Of a stretch of 64,000 nucleotides of DNA, positions 26,799 through 35,962 are shown one piece after another. Numbering within the stretch: position 1 is the first letter of the stretch; each line of letters starts with the position of its first letter. The stretch comes from Thermoplasmata archaeon (GTDB lineage: Archaea > Thermoplasmatota > Thermoplasmata > Lutacidiplasmatales > SKW197). The position numbers and the translations under genes are program-made. The DNA is taken from contig JAVZCK010000001.1 in the NCBI GenBank assembly GCA_038874435.1, positions 62,001 to 126,000 on the forward strand, in the 5' to 3' direction. Under the pieces are notes generated by a model. It was not told the DNA's origin, ran no database searches, and saw only the letters and a list, made by a program, of their open reading frames with translations.

Positions 26799-27652
26799 TA
26801 GGTTGGTTTAGTCCTCTGATACATTTTCTTCAAATTTTCATTGTCTAAGTGTGTATAAATCTGGGTGGTGCTTACACTTGCATGCCCTAGAAGCGTCTGG
26901 ATGAATCTTATGTCTGCACCATGGTTAAGCAGTGTTGTGGCCAGCGTATGACGAAGCACATGTGGAGTAACTTTTTTCAAAATTCCAGCTTTTTTCCCAT
27001 ACTTTTTTACGAGTCGCTCCACTGAAAGCGGTGAAATTGGATGATTCTTTCTGGATATAAAGACCTTGGTGGTTTTCGTCTCCATTCTATAACGCACTGC
27101 AAGATAGTTTTTGAGTGCCTGGGCAGTTCCCTCCTCCAGAACTACGATTCTATCTTTATCACCTTTCCCGCTTCTCACATGTATTATTCCTTCTGCAAAA
27201 TCTATGTCCTCTATCTCAAGATTGCAGAGTTCGCCCACACGTAAGCCGGTGTAGGCAAGGGTCCTAAGAATTGCATAATCCCTCAAATCTTCTTTAGCAC
27301 TTTCAATCAGTGCATGGGTTTCTTCTTCGTTAAGGTATTTTGGTAGTTGCAGTGAACGTTTAGGTGCAGAAATTTCCTCAATTTTGATGCCTTTGGATTT
27401 TAGGAAGGCCTGGATTGCCTTAATAGCTATGTAAATTGAATTTTTTGCATACTGTTTTTCAATTGCCAGGTATTGTTTGAACCGTTCTATATCTTCTGCA
27501 GTAATTTTTTCTGGCTCCTTGTCTACAAATTTGAGAAAGTGGAGGAGGAAATGCGAGTATTGTTTGACAGTGTATTTGCTTCTCTTGTCTCCTGCCAGGT
27601 GTTCTCTGAACTCTTCAACAATTTTTTCAAGCTTGTTTGGAGGAAGCTGCAT
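26795..27652 (-). CDS. xerA: tyrosine recombinase XerA
   Basis: 285 aa. An N-terminal SAM-like core-binding domain precedes the catalytic domain. All catalytic residues are visible: Arg in TGLRVGEL, Lys in GKGDKDRIVVL, HxxR in HVLRHTLAT, His in LLGHASVSTT and Tyr in IYTHLD. Length and motifs fit the archaeal chromosome-dimer resolvase XerA rather than an integrase of a mobile element, and no element borders it. It overlaps the convergent oxidoreductase gene by 4 nt. Confidence 0.92.
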   Translation of the reverse strand: MQLPPNKLEKIVEEFREHLAGDKRSKYTVKQYSHFLLHFLKFVDKEPEKITAEDIERFKQYLAIEKQYAKNSIYIAIKAIQAFLKSKGIKIEEISAPKRSLQLPKYLNEEETHALIESAKEDLRDYAILRTLAYTGLRVGELCNLEIEDIDFAEGIIHVRSGKGDKDRIVVLEEGTAQALKNYLAVRYRMETKTTKVFISRKNHPISPLSVERLVKKYGKKAGILKKVTPHVLRHTLATTLLNHGADIRFIQTLLGHASVSTTQIYTHLDNENLKKMYQRTKPTY

Positions 27653-27728
27653 CAGTACAATGAAGTATAACTCGATAATAAAGGTTATGTGTGCGAAGAT
27701 TTTTTACTGTGAAGGATATTATCTACAT

Positions 27729-30296
27729 ATGAAACCCAGATTTGTGGGGAGGGAAAGGGAACTCACCCAGGTTTCTGTGGCCATTGAACAGGCGAGACAG
27801 GGAAAGGGGAGAATGTTTTTTATCACTGGTGAAGCTGGCATCGGAAAAACAAGGTTTCTTGAGGAGATTTCTAATGTAGCCAGAGAAAAGGGCATAAATG
27901 TATTTGCCAGTGCATGCATAGGTGAAAATGCAGTGCCATATCTTCCTCTTGAAGATGCACTGAGAGCTAGGGTTGGGGGTGAAGAGACAGAGGTCATCCC
28001 ACTTGGCTTAACTCCAGCAACACTTGGCTTGCCTCAGGTATCAGAAAATGAGTATGCATCTGGAAAAACACGCATTCTTGAGAAATATCTTCGTAGGATT
28101 GAGGAAATAACGAGTAAAAATCCTGCAGTTCTACTGCTAGACGATTTGCAATGGGCAGACACAGGCACTTTGAGTTTTCTTCATTATCTATCAAGGTGCA
28201 TTTCTGAAATGCGGTTAGTTTGTCTGTGCGCCTTTCTGGATGCACATGGTGAGCAAAACGAGACAATGAAAACCGTTCAGAATATCAACATCGAGAGAAA
28301 TTGCACTCTAATACATCTGGGACCTCTTCCGATAGATGCAGTGGGCAAGATTTTGACGGATATGCTTGGCACATGGAAAATTTCGGAGCGATGCCTTGCT
28401 GAGGTTTACGACAGATGTGGAGGAAACCCGCTTTACGCAGAGGAACTCTGCAAGGTAATCGTGGAACAGAACCTTTTCGATCCAGAAAAACATGATTTTA
28501 AAGCACCAATTACTCAGTCCGAGATACCTGAGACGGTCAGAAGCATGGTCTCATTTCGTATAATGAAACTGGGAGAAGAAGCCCAAAAGGTTTTAAAAAC
28601 CGCTGCAGTCATAGGAAGGGTGTTTGAATATTCTCTCTTGGAAAGATTGTCGGATGTAAAAAACGAGGCACTTCTTGAAACCCTTGAGAAATTAATCATT
28701 GAAGATTTTTTGAGAGAAGAACCAGGTGGAGAAGAAAAATATAGATTTTCCCAAAACCTGATGTACGAAGTTGTTTATTCGGAAATCTCTACACCTAGGA
28801 AAAGGTTGCTCCACAAAAGAACTGCGGAACTTCTTGAGAGTAGATACGGTAGCTCTCCTAAAATTTCTCCTGAAATTGGGCGTCATTACATGGAAGCAGG
28901 TGTTTTTGATAGAGCCGCCAAATATTATTATGCTGCAGCAGAATATAGTTTCAAGCAGTATACACTTGAAGAATGCATAAATTATGCGAAAATCGCTGAT
29001 GACTGCGTTAAAAAAATTGATAATGCAGATGCCTGGAAGGGGTTGAGATACCAACTGCTAGTGACCCTGGGTAAAGCTTATACACTCCTTTCAAAATTTG
29101 ATGATGCGGTTATTGCATTTGAAGAAGCAGTGGGATTTGCGAACGACAGCAACGGAGTGGCTGAGGTAAAAATGCTGCTCTGTGAACCACATCTCGGAAA
29201 GGGAAATGCAGACAAAGCAATGGAAATTGCAAATGAAGTGCAGAAACTTGTAGAAACACTAGAAGACAAGAAGCTCCTTGTGAAATCCCTCCTAAGTGTA
29301 GGCTGGGTCTATGAGAGAATGGGAAGTTATGTTGAGGCAGTTCTGAATTATGAAAAGGCCACTGTGATCGCCCAGGAATTAAACGATGAAAAACTATTAG
29401 GTGATGTGTATCACAGATTTGGAACTGCACTCATTTTCAAGTCAGATCTTGAAAAAGCGAAGGCCTATCTGGAAAAAGCGCTTGAGATTCGAAAGAAATA
29501 TGGTGAAAAGGAATTGATAGCGGGGACATACAACAACCTAGCGATTGCTGTAGACTATCTTGGCGATATCGATGCATCTCTCGAATATTACATCCAGTCA
29601 AAGAAAATTTACGAGGAAATTGGAGATGTTAGGGGTGTTGGAACCCTTTACAATAATATTGGTGGGATTTATTTGATAAAGGGAGAAATGGAAAAAGCAA
29701 TGGATTTTTACAACAAGTATTTCCAAATTGCAATGAAAATTGGAGACCTTGAGTCAATGTCCATTGCATGCTCTAACATTGCATGGATTTATGCAGATGA
29801 GAAGAAATATGATGGCGCACTTGAGTATTTGTATAGAACTATAGAACTTGCAGAAAAGACAAAAAACAAAGATATGCTTGCCCTTGGATTCTGTTACCTT
29901 GCGGAAGCCCTTGCAGCAAAGGGAAAGATTGAGGAGGCAATGAAAACAGCAAAAAAAGCAAGAGAGGTTGCCATTCAGACGGGGAGCGGTGAACTGGAAG
30001 GCCAAGTTGAAAGTACCTATGGAACGATTTACAAATTTTCGGGAGATTTTGATAAAGCGGAAGAGTATTTTAAGCGAGCTATAGGAATCTTTGCAAATCT
30101 GACAATGCCTCAAAATGTCAATTCTAACAGAGTCTATCTGGGAGAGGTGTATTTATTACAAGGTAGAAATTTAGAAGCAATAGAAATTTTAAGTGAAGCA
30201 AAAAAATATTACGAGAAAATTGCTGCTAAACGAATGCTAGAACGAATTGAGAATTTTTTGAAACAATCTAAAAATAACGCACATTCTCAGGTTTAG
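27729..30296 (+). CDS. AAA ATPase with TPR array, second paralogue
   Basis: 855 aa. An AAA domain starts at FVGRERELTQV with Walker A GEAGIGKT (34-41) and Walker B AVLLLDDLQWAD (133-144). A winged-helix/lid region runs to about 400. A long TPR array follows with many clear units (AKAYLEKALEIRKKYG, SLEYYIQSKKIYEE, AMDFYNKYFQIAMKIGD, AEEYFKRAIGIFANL). It matches the ATPases at 2919-5174 and 43540-46320 throughout, with the same ~95-residue Walker A-B spacing as the first. The open frame extends 84 codons upstream, but that part overlaps xerA on the other strand and lacks protein character. Confidence 0.87.
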   Translation: MKPRFVGRERELTQVSVAIEQARQGKGRMFFITGEAGIGKTRFLEEISNVAREKGINVFASACIGENAVPYLPLEDALRARVGGEETEVIPLGLTPATLGLPQVSENEYASGKTRILEKYLRRIEEITSKNPAVLLLDDLQWADTGTLSFLHYLSRCISEMRLVCLCAFLDAHGEQNETMKTVQNINIERNCTLIHLGPLPIDAVGKILTDMLGTWKISERCLAEVYDRCGGNPLYAEELCKVIVEQNLFDPEKHDFKAPITQSEIPETVRSMVSFRIMKLGEEAQKVLKTAAVIGRVFEYSLLERLSDVKNEALLETLEKLIIEDFLREEPGGEEKYRFSQNLMYEVVYSEISTPRKRLLHKRTAELLESRYGSSPKISPEIGRHYMEAGVFDRAAKYYYAAAEYSFKQYTLEECINYAKIADDCVKKIDNADAWKGLRYQLLVTLGKAYTLLSKFDDAVIAFEEAVGFANDSNGVAEVKMLLCEPHLGKGNADKAMEIANEVQKLVETLEDKKLLVKSLLSVGWVYERMGSYVEAVLNYEKATVIAQELNDEKLLGDVYHRFGTALIFKSDLEKAKAYLEKALEIRKKYGEKELIAGTYNNLAIAVDYLGDIDASLEYYIQSKKIYEEIGDVRGVGTLYNNIGGIYLIKGEMEKAMDFYNKYFQIAMKIGDLESMSIACSNIAWIYADEKKYDGALEYLYRTIELAEKTKNKDMLALGFCYLAEALAAKGKIEEAMKTAKKAREVAIQTGSGELEGQVESTYGTIYKFSGDFDKAEEYFKRAIGIFANLTMPQNVNSNRVYLGEVYLLQGRNLEAIEILSEAKKYYEKIAAKRMLERIENFLKQSKNNAHSQV

Positions 30297-30332
30297 AAAA
30301 CCTCATAAACCTGCTGGCCTTACCTCTCAACC

Positions 30333-31820
30333 ATGTTTGAAGACTACGAAGAACTTGCCAGAAGGTTTACATACGAGGTTGAAATGGAAGTTTACTTGAA
30401 TGCTGCAGGACTAAGAAGTGTGGTGAACACAGCTCAGATTTATGAAAGATATGCGCCGTTGTTTTCAGAGCAGAGAGTTCGCACATTCAAGAATGCCTCC
30501 CAGAATTACATCGGCGAGGAGAAGGAACGTGCTAGACGTCTCTACATGTTCGCATGTGAAAATTATCTAGAAAATGCAGTCAAAGTCCAGAGGGATGTAT
30601 TGCTCACAAAAGAGGCAACACTGGAGGTGGAGGCAGACGGTGAGAAATACCCATTCAGATTTCTTGATACAAAAATTCAAAATGAGGAGAATCGTGTGAG
30701 AAGAAAAAAATTATACAATGTGGAGCTGGCAGGAATAAAAGAGATGCAACCGCTGCACATTGCAATAATGAAGACATTGCATGAAAAAGCAGTTGAACTC
30801 GGCTACAAGGACTATTACGAACTTTACAAAGAATTGAAACAGGTTGATTTTATCCAGTTAAGCGAACTTCTTAACGCGTTTCTCTCTGCCACGGATAAGA
30901 TTTATGTGGAGGCAATGAACCGCTGGCTTGAGAAATATTCTCTTTCACTTGATGAACTAGAGAAGCACGACATTGCCTTTGTGTTTGCAGGCACTGAGTT
31001 TGATAAGTGGTTTCCTGCGGAAAATACGATGAATGCGATTGCTGAAGCAACTGCAGCAATGGGTATGGACATAACAAAACTGAATGGCAAGGAACGAAAT
31101 GTGATAATTGATCTTGAACAGCGTCCCACGAAATCTCCTAGAGCATTTGTATCTGCAGTTGACCCTCCATTTGAAATCTACATGGTGGTGATGCCTCAGG
31201 GCGGCGTATCTGACTATCTCTCGGTGTTTCACGAGTCAGGACATGCACTGCATTATGCCTTTGTGGTCCCGACACTTCCCTTCGTTTACAAGAAAATTGG
31301 CGAATCCTCTGTGTCAGAGACCTATGCATTTCTGTTTGAATATCTGCTCACCAACCCTCTGTTCGTAGATAAGAAATTAAATGGTGAAGTACTCAAGGAA
31401 TATATACAGTATCAAATGCTGTACAAACTCTATTTGGTTCGTCGTTACATTGGGAAACTTAACTATGAGCTTCAGCTTCACAGAGCTAAAGACATTGAGA
31501 GCATGGCAGCAGTGTATAAGCAGGAGATGGAGAAGGCACTTCATTTCCCGCATCCGGAAGAGATATTCCTTTCGGACATTGACCATGGCTTCTACTCTGC
31601 AGATTACCTCCGTGCCTGGATTTTTGAGCCAATGCTAAGAAAGAAACTAGAGGACCTTTACGGTGAGAGATGGTTTGAAAAGGAAGATGCTGGAAGATAC
31701 CTCCGTGCCCTGTGGTCTATCGGAGAGAAGCATAGCGTTGAAGAATTAGCCAGAAACATCAACATGGAGGAGTTGAATCCAAAATATCTCGAAGAGGAGA
31801 TGAAACAGGGGTTGGAGTAA
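30333..31820 (+). CDS. M3-family oligopeptidase
   Basis: 495 aa of mostly helical sequence with the thermolysin-like zinc site HESGHALH (H300, E301, H304) and a glutamate ligand about 25 residues downstream in SSVSETYAFLFEYL. Without a signal peptide it should act in the cytoplasm on short peptides, finishing the work of the exported C11 and M14 enzymes. It is shorter than PepF/Dcp (about 600-680 aa) and closer to the archaeal compact M3 group. A TATA-like CATAAA about 28 nt upstream suggests a leaderless mRNA. Confidence 0.85.
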   Translation: MFEDYEELARRFTYEVEMEVYLNAAGLRSVVNTAQIYERYAPLFSEQRVRTFKNASQNYIGEEKERARRLYMFACENYLENAVKVQRDVLLTKEATLEVEADGEKYPFRFLDTKIQNEENRVRRKKLYNVELAGIKEMQPLHIAIMKTLHEKAVELGYKDYYELYKELKQVDFIQLSELLNAFLSATDKIYVEAMNRWLEKYSLSLDELEKHDIAFVFAGTEFDKWFPAENTMNAIAEATAAMGMDITKLNGKERNVIIDLEQRPTKSPRAFVSAVDPPFEIYMVVMPQGGVSDYLSVFHESGHALHYAFVVPTLPFVYKKIGESSVSETYAFLFEYLLTNPLFVDKKLNGEVLKEYIQYQMLYKLYLVRRYIGKLNYELQLHRAKDIESMAAVYKQEMEKALHFPHPEEIFLSDIDHGFYSADYLRAWIFEPMLRKKLEDLYGERWFEKEDAGRYLRALWSIGEKHSVEELARNINMEELNPKYLEEEMKQGLE

Positions 31821-32723
31821 TTATTTCCACACCCTCATTGTATTCCCACAACTACAAACAAAATCCGGCTTTCTATAGTGCATTGTTTTTCCACATTTCT
31901 GGCACTTTGTGTGATTTGCAAAATGTTGCAGCCAGGCCTCAGCAACTTCCTGGATTTCCGCCTTTCGCAAATTTTCCAGTGCCTTTTTTTGCTCGGCGCT
32001 GACCACAAGGCCTGCGAGTTTTTCAAGGTCGGGCATAATCTCTGTGTTTATCTGTTTCCACTTTGTCCCAGAAAAAAACATCGCCACAAAAACACCCGCA
32101 ACAAATCCTCCCACATGGGCAAGGTGGGCAACTCCATCACTCATGCCAGTGAGCGAAAAGAAGCTCAGCATTGTTTCAATCAGGAAAAAGAAGAGAATTG
32201 CAATCCATGCCTTTACACGCATCAAAAAGATTGGCCCAAGGAACATTGGAATTTCTGCCTTCGGATGTCTTATTAGCATCGCACCAAGGATGCCGCTCAC
32301 GGCACCAGAGGCACCGATCGCATAGCTCAATCTTCCAAAATTAAACAATGTATCAAAGAGCACTGCAAAAACCATTGCGATAAAATACACCACACCCAAT
32401 TTTTTAAAACCCTCTCGTTCCTCAAAAGCCACCCCAACAAAAAAGAGCACAAGCATGTTGCCTAGAATGTGGTAAATACTTCCATGAAGGAAGGCATGAG
32501 TGAAGACCTGATAAAACCAAGTTAGAGAGAGTTTATACTGTGGAAAAGCAAGGGCAAAAACCATTTCCTCATACCACTCAGGCATAAACCTTGCAGAGAA
32601 AATCTGAAGCACAAATACAAGGAGATTTGCGAGAATTAGAGCGAGAGCCAGATTAGCTTTTTTAAGAAACGAATAAATGAGAGGAAGAAAAATTGAGGCA
32701 AAAAAGAGGAAAAAAACAATCAT
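31821..32723 (-). CDS. rhomboid intramembrane protease with C-terminal zinc ribbon
   Basis: 300 aa. Six or seven hydrophobic helices contain the rhomboid signature HGSIYHILGNM, the catalytic serine in GASGAVSG (S139) and the catalytic histidine in HLAHVGGF (H203). After the membrane domain comes a short linker and a zinc ribbon (CQKCGKTMHYRKPDFVCSC). Its ATG overlaps the stop of the acyl-CoA synthetase gene (ATGA). It abuts the M3 peptidase gene end to end. Substrates are unknown. Confidence 0.9.
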   Translation of the reverse strand: MIVFFLFFASIFLPLIYSFLKKANLALALILANLLVFVLQIFSARFMPEWYEEMVFALAFPQYKLSLTWFYQVFTHAFLHGSIYHILGNMLVLFFVGVAFEEREGFKKLGVVYFIAMVFAVLFDTLFNFGRLSYAIGASGAVSGILGAMLIRHPKAEIPMFLGPIFLMRVKAWIAILFFFLIETMLSFFSLTGMSDGVAHLAHVGGFVAGVFVAMFFSGTKWKQINTEIMPDLEKLAGLVVSAEQKKALENLRKAEIQEVAEAWLQHFANHTKCQKCGKTMHYRKPDFVCSCGNTMRVWK

Positions 32724-34369
32724 TTCTTTCGCTTTGCCAGTTCCATTTTTCGCAACTCAGCCCTTTTTATTTTTCCGCTCACTGTCTTTGGCAGTTCTTT
32801 CACAAATTCAATTTCTCTGGGATACTTATATGGCGCGGTGACCTTTTTCACATGCTCCTGCAACTCTTTTACAAGGGCTTCTGATGGCTCGTAGCCTGGC
32901 TTCAAAATCACAAACGCTTTGACAATCTGGCCCCGCATTTCATCAGGCACACCTATCACTGCTGACTCTGCAACCGCAGGATGCTCCTGGAGGGCACTTT
33001 CAACCTCAAACGGACCAATTCTGTATCCGCTAGATTTTATCACATCATCAGCTCTGCCCACAAACCAGAAGTAGCCATCACTGTCTTTGTAGGCCTTGTC
33101 GCCAGTGTAATACCAATCCCCTCTAAAGCATGACTGGGTTTTTTCCTCGTCTTTCCAGTAGCCCTTGAAAATGCCAGGTGGATGAACTGGCTTCACCTTA
33201 ACTGCAATGTTGCCTTCCTCACCAACAGGCAAAATATTGCCATCGTCATCTACAACCTCTATAACATGCCCTGGTGTTGGCTTTCCCATTGACCCATACT
33301 TTATTGGCATGCAGCGGAAGTTTGAGAGCAATGCAACGCTCTCGCTTTGACCATAGTAGTCATAGATGTCCAGTCCTGTGGCATCCTTCCAGACCTTGAT
33401 AACCTCCGGATTCAATGGCTCGCCTGCACTCACACAGTGTCTCAAACTCTTTAAATCGTAATTTTTCAAGTCCTCAAGAATTATCATTCTGAATGCCGTT
33501 GGAGGTGCGCAGAACACTGTTGGTCCAAACTTCTCAATAATTTTCAGCACAGTTGCACCTGAAAACTTGCCTTTGTGATTGTGCTGCATCACAGTTGCAC
33601 CCACAATAAACTGGCCAAAGAGCTTGCCCCAGGCGGTCTTAGCCCAGCCAGTGTCTGCAATCACCCAGATTATGTCTTCTGGCTTCAAATCCTGGCAGTA
33701 TTTTGCAGTCACTGTATGCCCTATTGCATAGGCCTGGGTATGGAGGACCATCTTCGGATAGGATTCTGTGCCCGATGTGAAATAAATCAGCATCGGGTCT
33801 TCTGTCTTCGTCTCTTCAACCTTGCTTCTATCAAGATTTGGTGAGAGTTCTGGGTATTCTTTGTCCCAAGCGACCCAGTTCTCTTCCGCGACTCCGATTC
33901 CAATCACTTTCTTGAGAGTTGGGCATTTATGCTGGATTTCCTTAATCTTAGGCGCATTTTCTTTATCCGTGACAACATACTGTGCCTCTGACTTTGTTAT
34001 TCTGTATTCAAGGTCATGAGCGGTAGATAGGGTGGGTGTGGGAATCACAATAATCCCAAGCTTTATTGCTCCAATAACTACATAATACCATTCAGGTATC
34101 TGAGGAAGAATGATGAGAATTTTTTCTCCCTTCTTCGCTCCTATCTTTAACAGCAAGTTCGCAAATTTGTTCGTCTCTCTGTTGAGTTCCCAGTATGTCA
34201 GCTTGTGGGCATCCGTGCCTTCGTTGTTCACTGTAATCAAAGCCAGCTTATTTCTGTCAGTGGTTGCACGCTTCTCAATCACGTCAAATCCAAAGTTGTA
34301 TTTTTCTGGCAGTTGCCATTTGAATGCCGCATACTCCTTGTTATAATCTTTCATGTTTGGCTCAATCAT
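32720..34369 (-). CDS. acyl-CoA synthetase (AMP-forming, medium-chain type)
   Basis: 549 aa. Adenylate-forming core motifs: YFTSGTESYPKMVLHT (A3; most members have TSGTTGxPK), YDYYGQSESV (A5), YYTGDKAYKDSDGYFWFVGR (A7/A8) and the catalytic lysine in PKTVSGKIKR (A10). The overall pattern resembles ACSM/AcsA-like enzymes that activate medium-chain, branched or aryl acids, as expected from amino-acid breakdown. The start is the ATG behind GAGGTG; a GTG three codons upstream is also in frame. Confidence 0.9.
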   Translation of the reverse strand: MIEPNMKDYNKEYAAFKWQLPEKYNFGFDVIEKRATTDRNKLALITVNNEGTDAHKLTYWELNRETNKFANLLLKIGAKKGEKILIILPQIPEWYYVVIGAIKLGIIVIPTPTLSTAHDLEYRITKSEAQYVVTDKENAPKIKEIQHKCPTLKKVIGIGVAEENWVAWDKEYPELSPNLDRSKVEETKTEDPMLIYFTSGTESYPKMVLHTQAYAIGHTVTAKYCQDLKPEDIIWVIADTGWAKTAWGKLFGQFIVGATVMQHNHKGKFSGATVLKIIEKFGPTVFCAPPTAFRMIILEDLKNYDLKSLRHCVSAGEPLNPEVIKVWKDATGLDIYDYYGQSESVALLSNFRCMPIKYGSMGKPTPGHVIEVVDDDGNILPVGEEGNIAVKVKPVHPPGIFKGYWKDEEKTQSCFRGDWYYTGDKAYKDSDGYFWFVGRADDVIKSSGYRIGPFEVESALQEHPAVAESAVIGVPDEMRGQIVKAFVILKPGYEPSEALVKELQEHVKKVTAPYKYPREIEFVKELPKTVSGKIKRAELRKMELAKRKK

Positions 34370-34461
34370 GTAAAGCACCTCAACAATGGGAGAAGGAGAT
34401 GGTATATTTAATTAGCGGTGAAAAATGTTCGTGCTTAGCCCATCATTGCCTCCTTCCCAAT

Positions 34462-34470
34462 CTATATATA
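34462..34470 (+). promoter_or_regulatory. TATA box for the thioredoxin gene
   Basis: CTATATATA, about 58 nt before the thioredoxin ATG. This allows a leader that holds an AAAGGTGG ribosome site. It overlaps the left arm of the inverted repeat by two bases. Confidence 0.5.
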
Positions 34471-34501
34471 TCGGTTTTGCATATTGATGTATAAACCGAT
34501 A
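34469..34501. promoter_or_regulatory. inverted repeat, possible operator for thioredoxin
   Basis: Perfect 9-bp arms TATCGGTTT (34469-34477) and AAACCGATA (34493-34501) with a 15-nt spacer. They sit directly after the TATA box, where a bound repressor would block transcription start. Confidence 0.45.
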
Positions 34502-34524
34502 GACAAAATGGAAAGGTGGTAAAA

Positions 34525-34941
34525 ATGCATGCAGAAGAAGATGAACTTGAGGCGATAAGGCAGAAAAAAATTGCAGAGATGATGGAAAACACGAGTAAGG
34601 CAAAAGAACCAGTAAAATCCGAACCAATCGAACTTACTGACGCTGAATTTCTCAGTTTCATCAAGAAACACCCAAATGTGATCGTGGATTTCTGGGCGTC
34701 ATGGTGCGGACCTTGCAGGGCGTTTGCACCTGTATTTCACAGAGCTGCAAAGGAGTATGCTGGCCAAATCGTGTTTGGAAAGCTGAATGTGGATGAAAAT
34801 CCCGTGACTCCTGAAAAATTTGGAGTCAGTGGAATCCCTACAATTCTCGCATTCAAGAATGGGAAGCTAGTTGAGAGATTTGTGGGTGCAATGCCCTATC
34901 CGATGCTTCAGCGTGCGTTGAAACAGGTTTATGGCGTCTAA
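34525..34941 (+). CDS. trxA: thioredoxin
   Basis: 138 aa. The thioredoxin fold has active site WCGPC (in DFWASWCGPCRAFAP), the cis-proline region GVSGIPTILAF and a typical C-terminal helix. A charged N-terminal tail of about 35 residues (EEDELEAIRQKKIAEMM) precedes it, a type of extension seen in some euryarchaeal thioredoxins that resembles the N-terminus of PDCD5-like proteins. Cytoplasmic disulfide reductase. The start follows AAAGGTGG; a GTG three codons upstream is in frame but has no ribosome site of its own. Confidence 0.93.
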   Translation: MHAEEDELEAIRQKKIAEMMENTSKAKEPVKSEPIELTDAEFLSFIKKHPNVIVDFWASWCGPCRAFAPVFHRAAKEYAGQIVFGKLNVDENPVTPEKFGVSGIPTILAFKNGKLVERFVGAMPYPMLQRALKQVYGV

Positions 34942-35961
34942 TCACTTTACAATCTTACTGGCACACTTCCGAAGACGGTTCATAATCGCAAGTCCAATTC
35001 CTTCCTCATCCACACCTTCCACAACCACAACTTCGTAACCTTTTTTATCCACATCTCTGAGCAACCTAAACAGATTTCTTGCATATTCTTCTTTTGAGCC
35101 ATGGGAACCAACAAACACATCCTGAGAAGAAATATTTCTATTTCTAAAGAGAATGAGGCAGGTTTTCCTGTTTTTCTGCACTTCTTCAAACACCTTAAAG
35201 AGTTTTTCCGATGCAGAATTTTCTACAAGCACCACTGTTGCCGCAGGAGAGTAATGTCTGTACTTCATGCCAGGTGCCAGCGCCTTCTCAAACTCTATTT
35301 CTGCCCTTGCCACGGGGTGCACTTCTATTTCTCCTAGAACTTCTCTGAGCATCTCAGGGGTTATTCCACCAGGGCGAAGAAGAATCGGCACACCATCTAG
35401 ATTTCCCACAACAGTGGATTCAAGTCCGATTTTCGTGCTTCCTCCGTCTATAATTGCCTCAATCTTTCCATAAAAATCTGCAATCACATGCTCTGCCTTT
35501 GTGGGGCTCACCTTTCCTGAAATGTTGGCACTTGGTGCAGCAATTGCACCCGCAAACTCAATTAGTTTTTTAGCCACAGGATGAGAGGGCATTCTCACAG
35601 CAACAGTGTCAAGATTTGCAGTGACAGAATATGGGATTTCCCTGCTCTTTGGAAGCACCATTGTCAGCGGTCCAGGCCAGAATTTTTCTGCGAGTTTCCA
35701 TGCCTTTTCTGGCATTTCAGAGACAACTCCATCAAGATGGGAAAGGTCTGAAATGTGAACAATCACTGGATTATCTGGAGGTCTCCCCTTCACCTCAAAA
35801 ATTTTTCTCACAGCAGCATCTGAGAATGCGTTTGCACCGAGCCCATAAACGGTTTCGGTAGGAAAGCCAACAAGCCCACCATTCTTTAAAATCTCGGCAC
35901 ACTCTTTAATTTTCCAGGTTGCTGGCCTTGACGAAGAGACCCTGTAGATTTTAGTTTCCAT
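34942..35961 (-). CDS. sua5: threonylcarbamoyl-AMP synthase (Sua5/YwlC)
   Basis: Makes threonylcarbamoyl-AMP from threonine, bicarbonate and ATP, the first step of tRNA t6A37. 339 aa. The YrdC domain (GGLVGFPTETVYGLGANAF, KGRPPDNPVIVHI, PSANISGKVSPTKAEHV, LESTVVG) is followed by a C-terminal Sua5 domain (APGMKYRHYSPAATVVLVE), so this is the long Sua5 form. GAGGAG lies four bases before the ATG. It starts 1 nt after the asparaginase stop, so they are an operon. Its KEOPS partner Cgi121 is at 8800-9294. Confidence 0.93.
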   Translation of the reverse strand: METKIYRVSSSRPATWKIKECAEILKNGGLVGFPTETVYGLGANAFSDAAVRKIFEVKGRPPDNPVIVHISDLSHLDGVVSEMPEKAWKLAEKFWPGPLTMVLPKSREIPYSVTANLDTVAVRMPSHPVAKKLIEFAGAIAAPSANISGKVSPTKAEHVIADFYGKIEAIIDGGSTKIGLESTVVGNLDGVPILLRPGGITPEMLREVLGEIEVHPVARAEIEFEKALAPGMKYRHYSPAATVVLVENSASEKLFKVFEEVQKNRKTCLILFRNRNISSQDVFVGSHGSKEEYARNLFRLLRDVDKKGYEVVVVEGVDEEGIGLAIMNRLRKCASKIVK

Positions 35962-35962
35962 G

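Noticed and set aside
27477-27728. Upstream extension of the second AAA-TPR gene
   Set aside because: Overlaps xerA on the other strand and lacks family similarity; the domain starts at MKPRFVGRERE.
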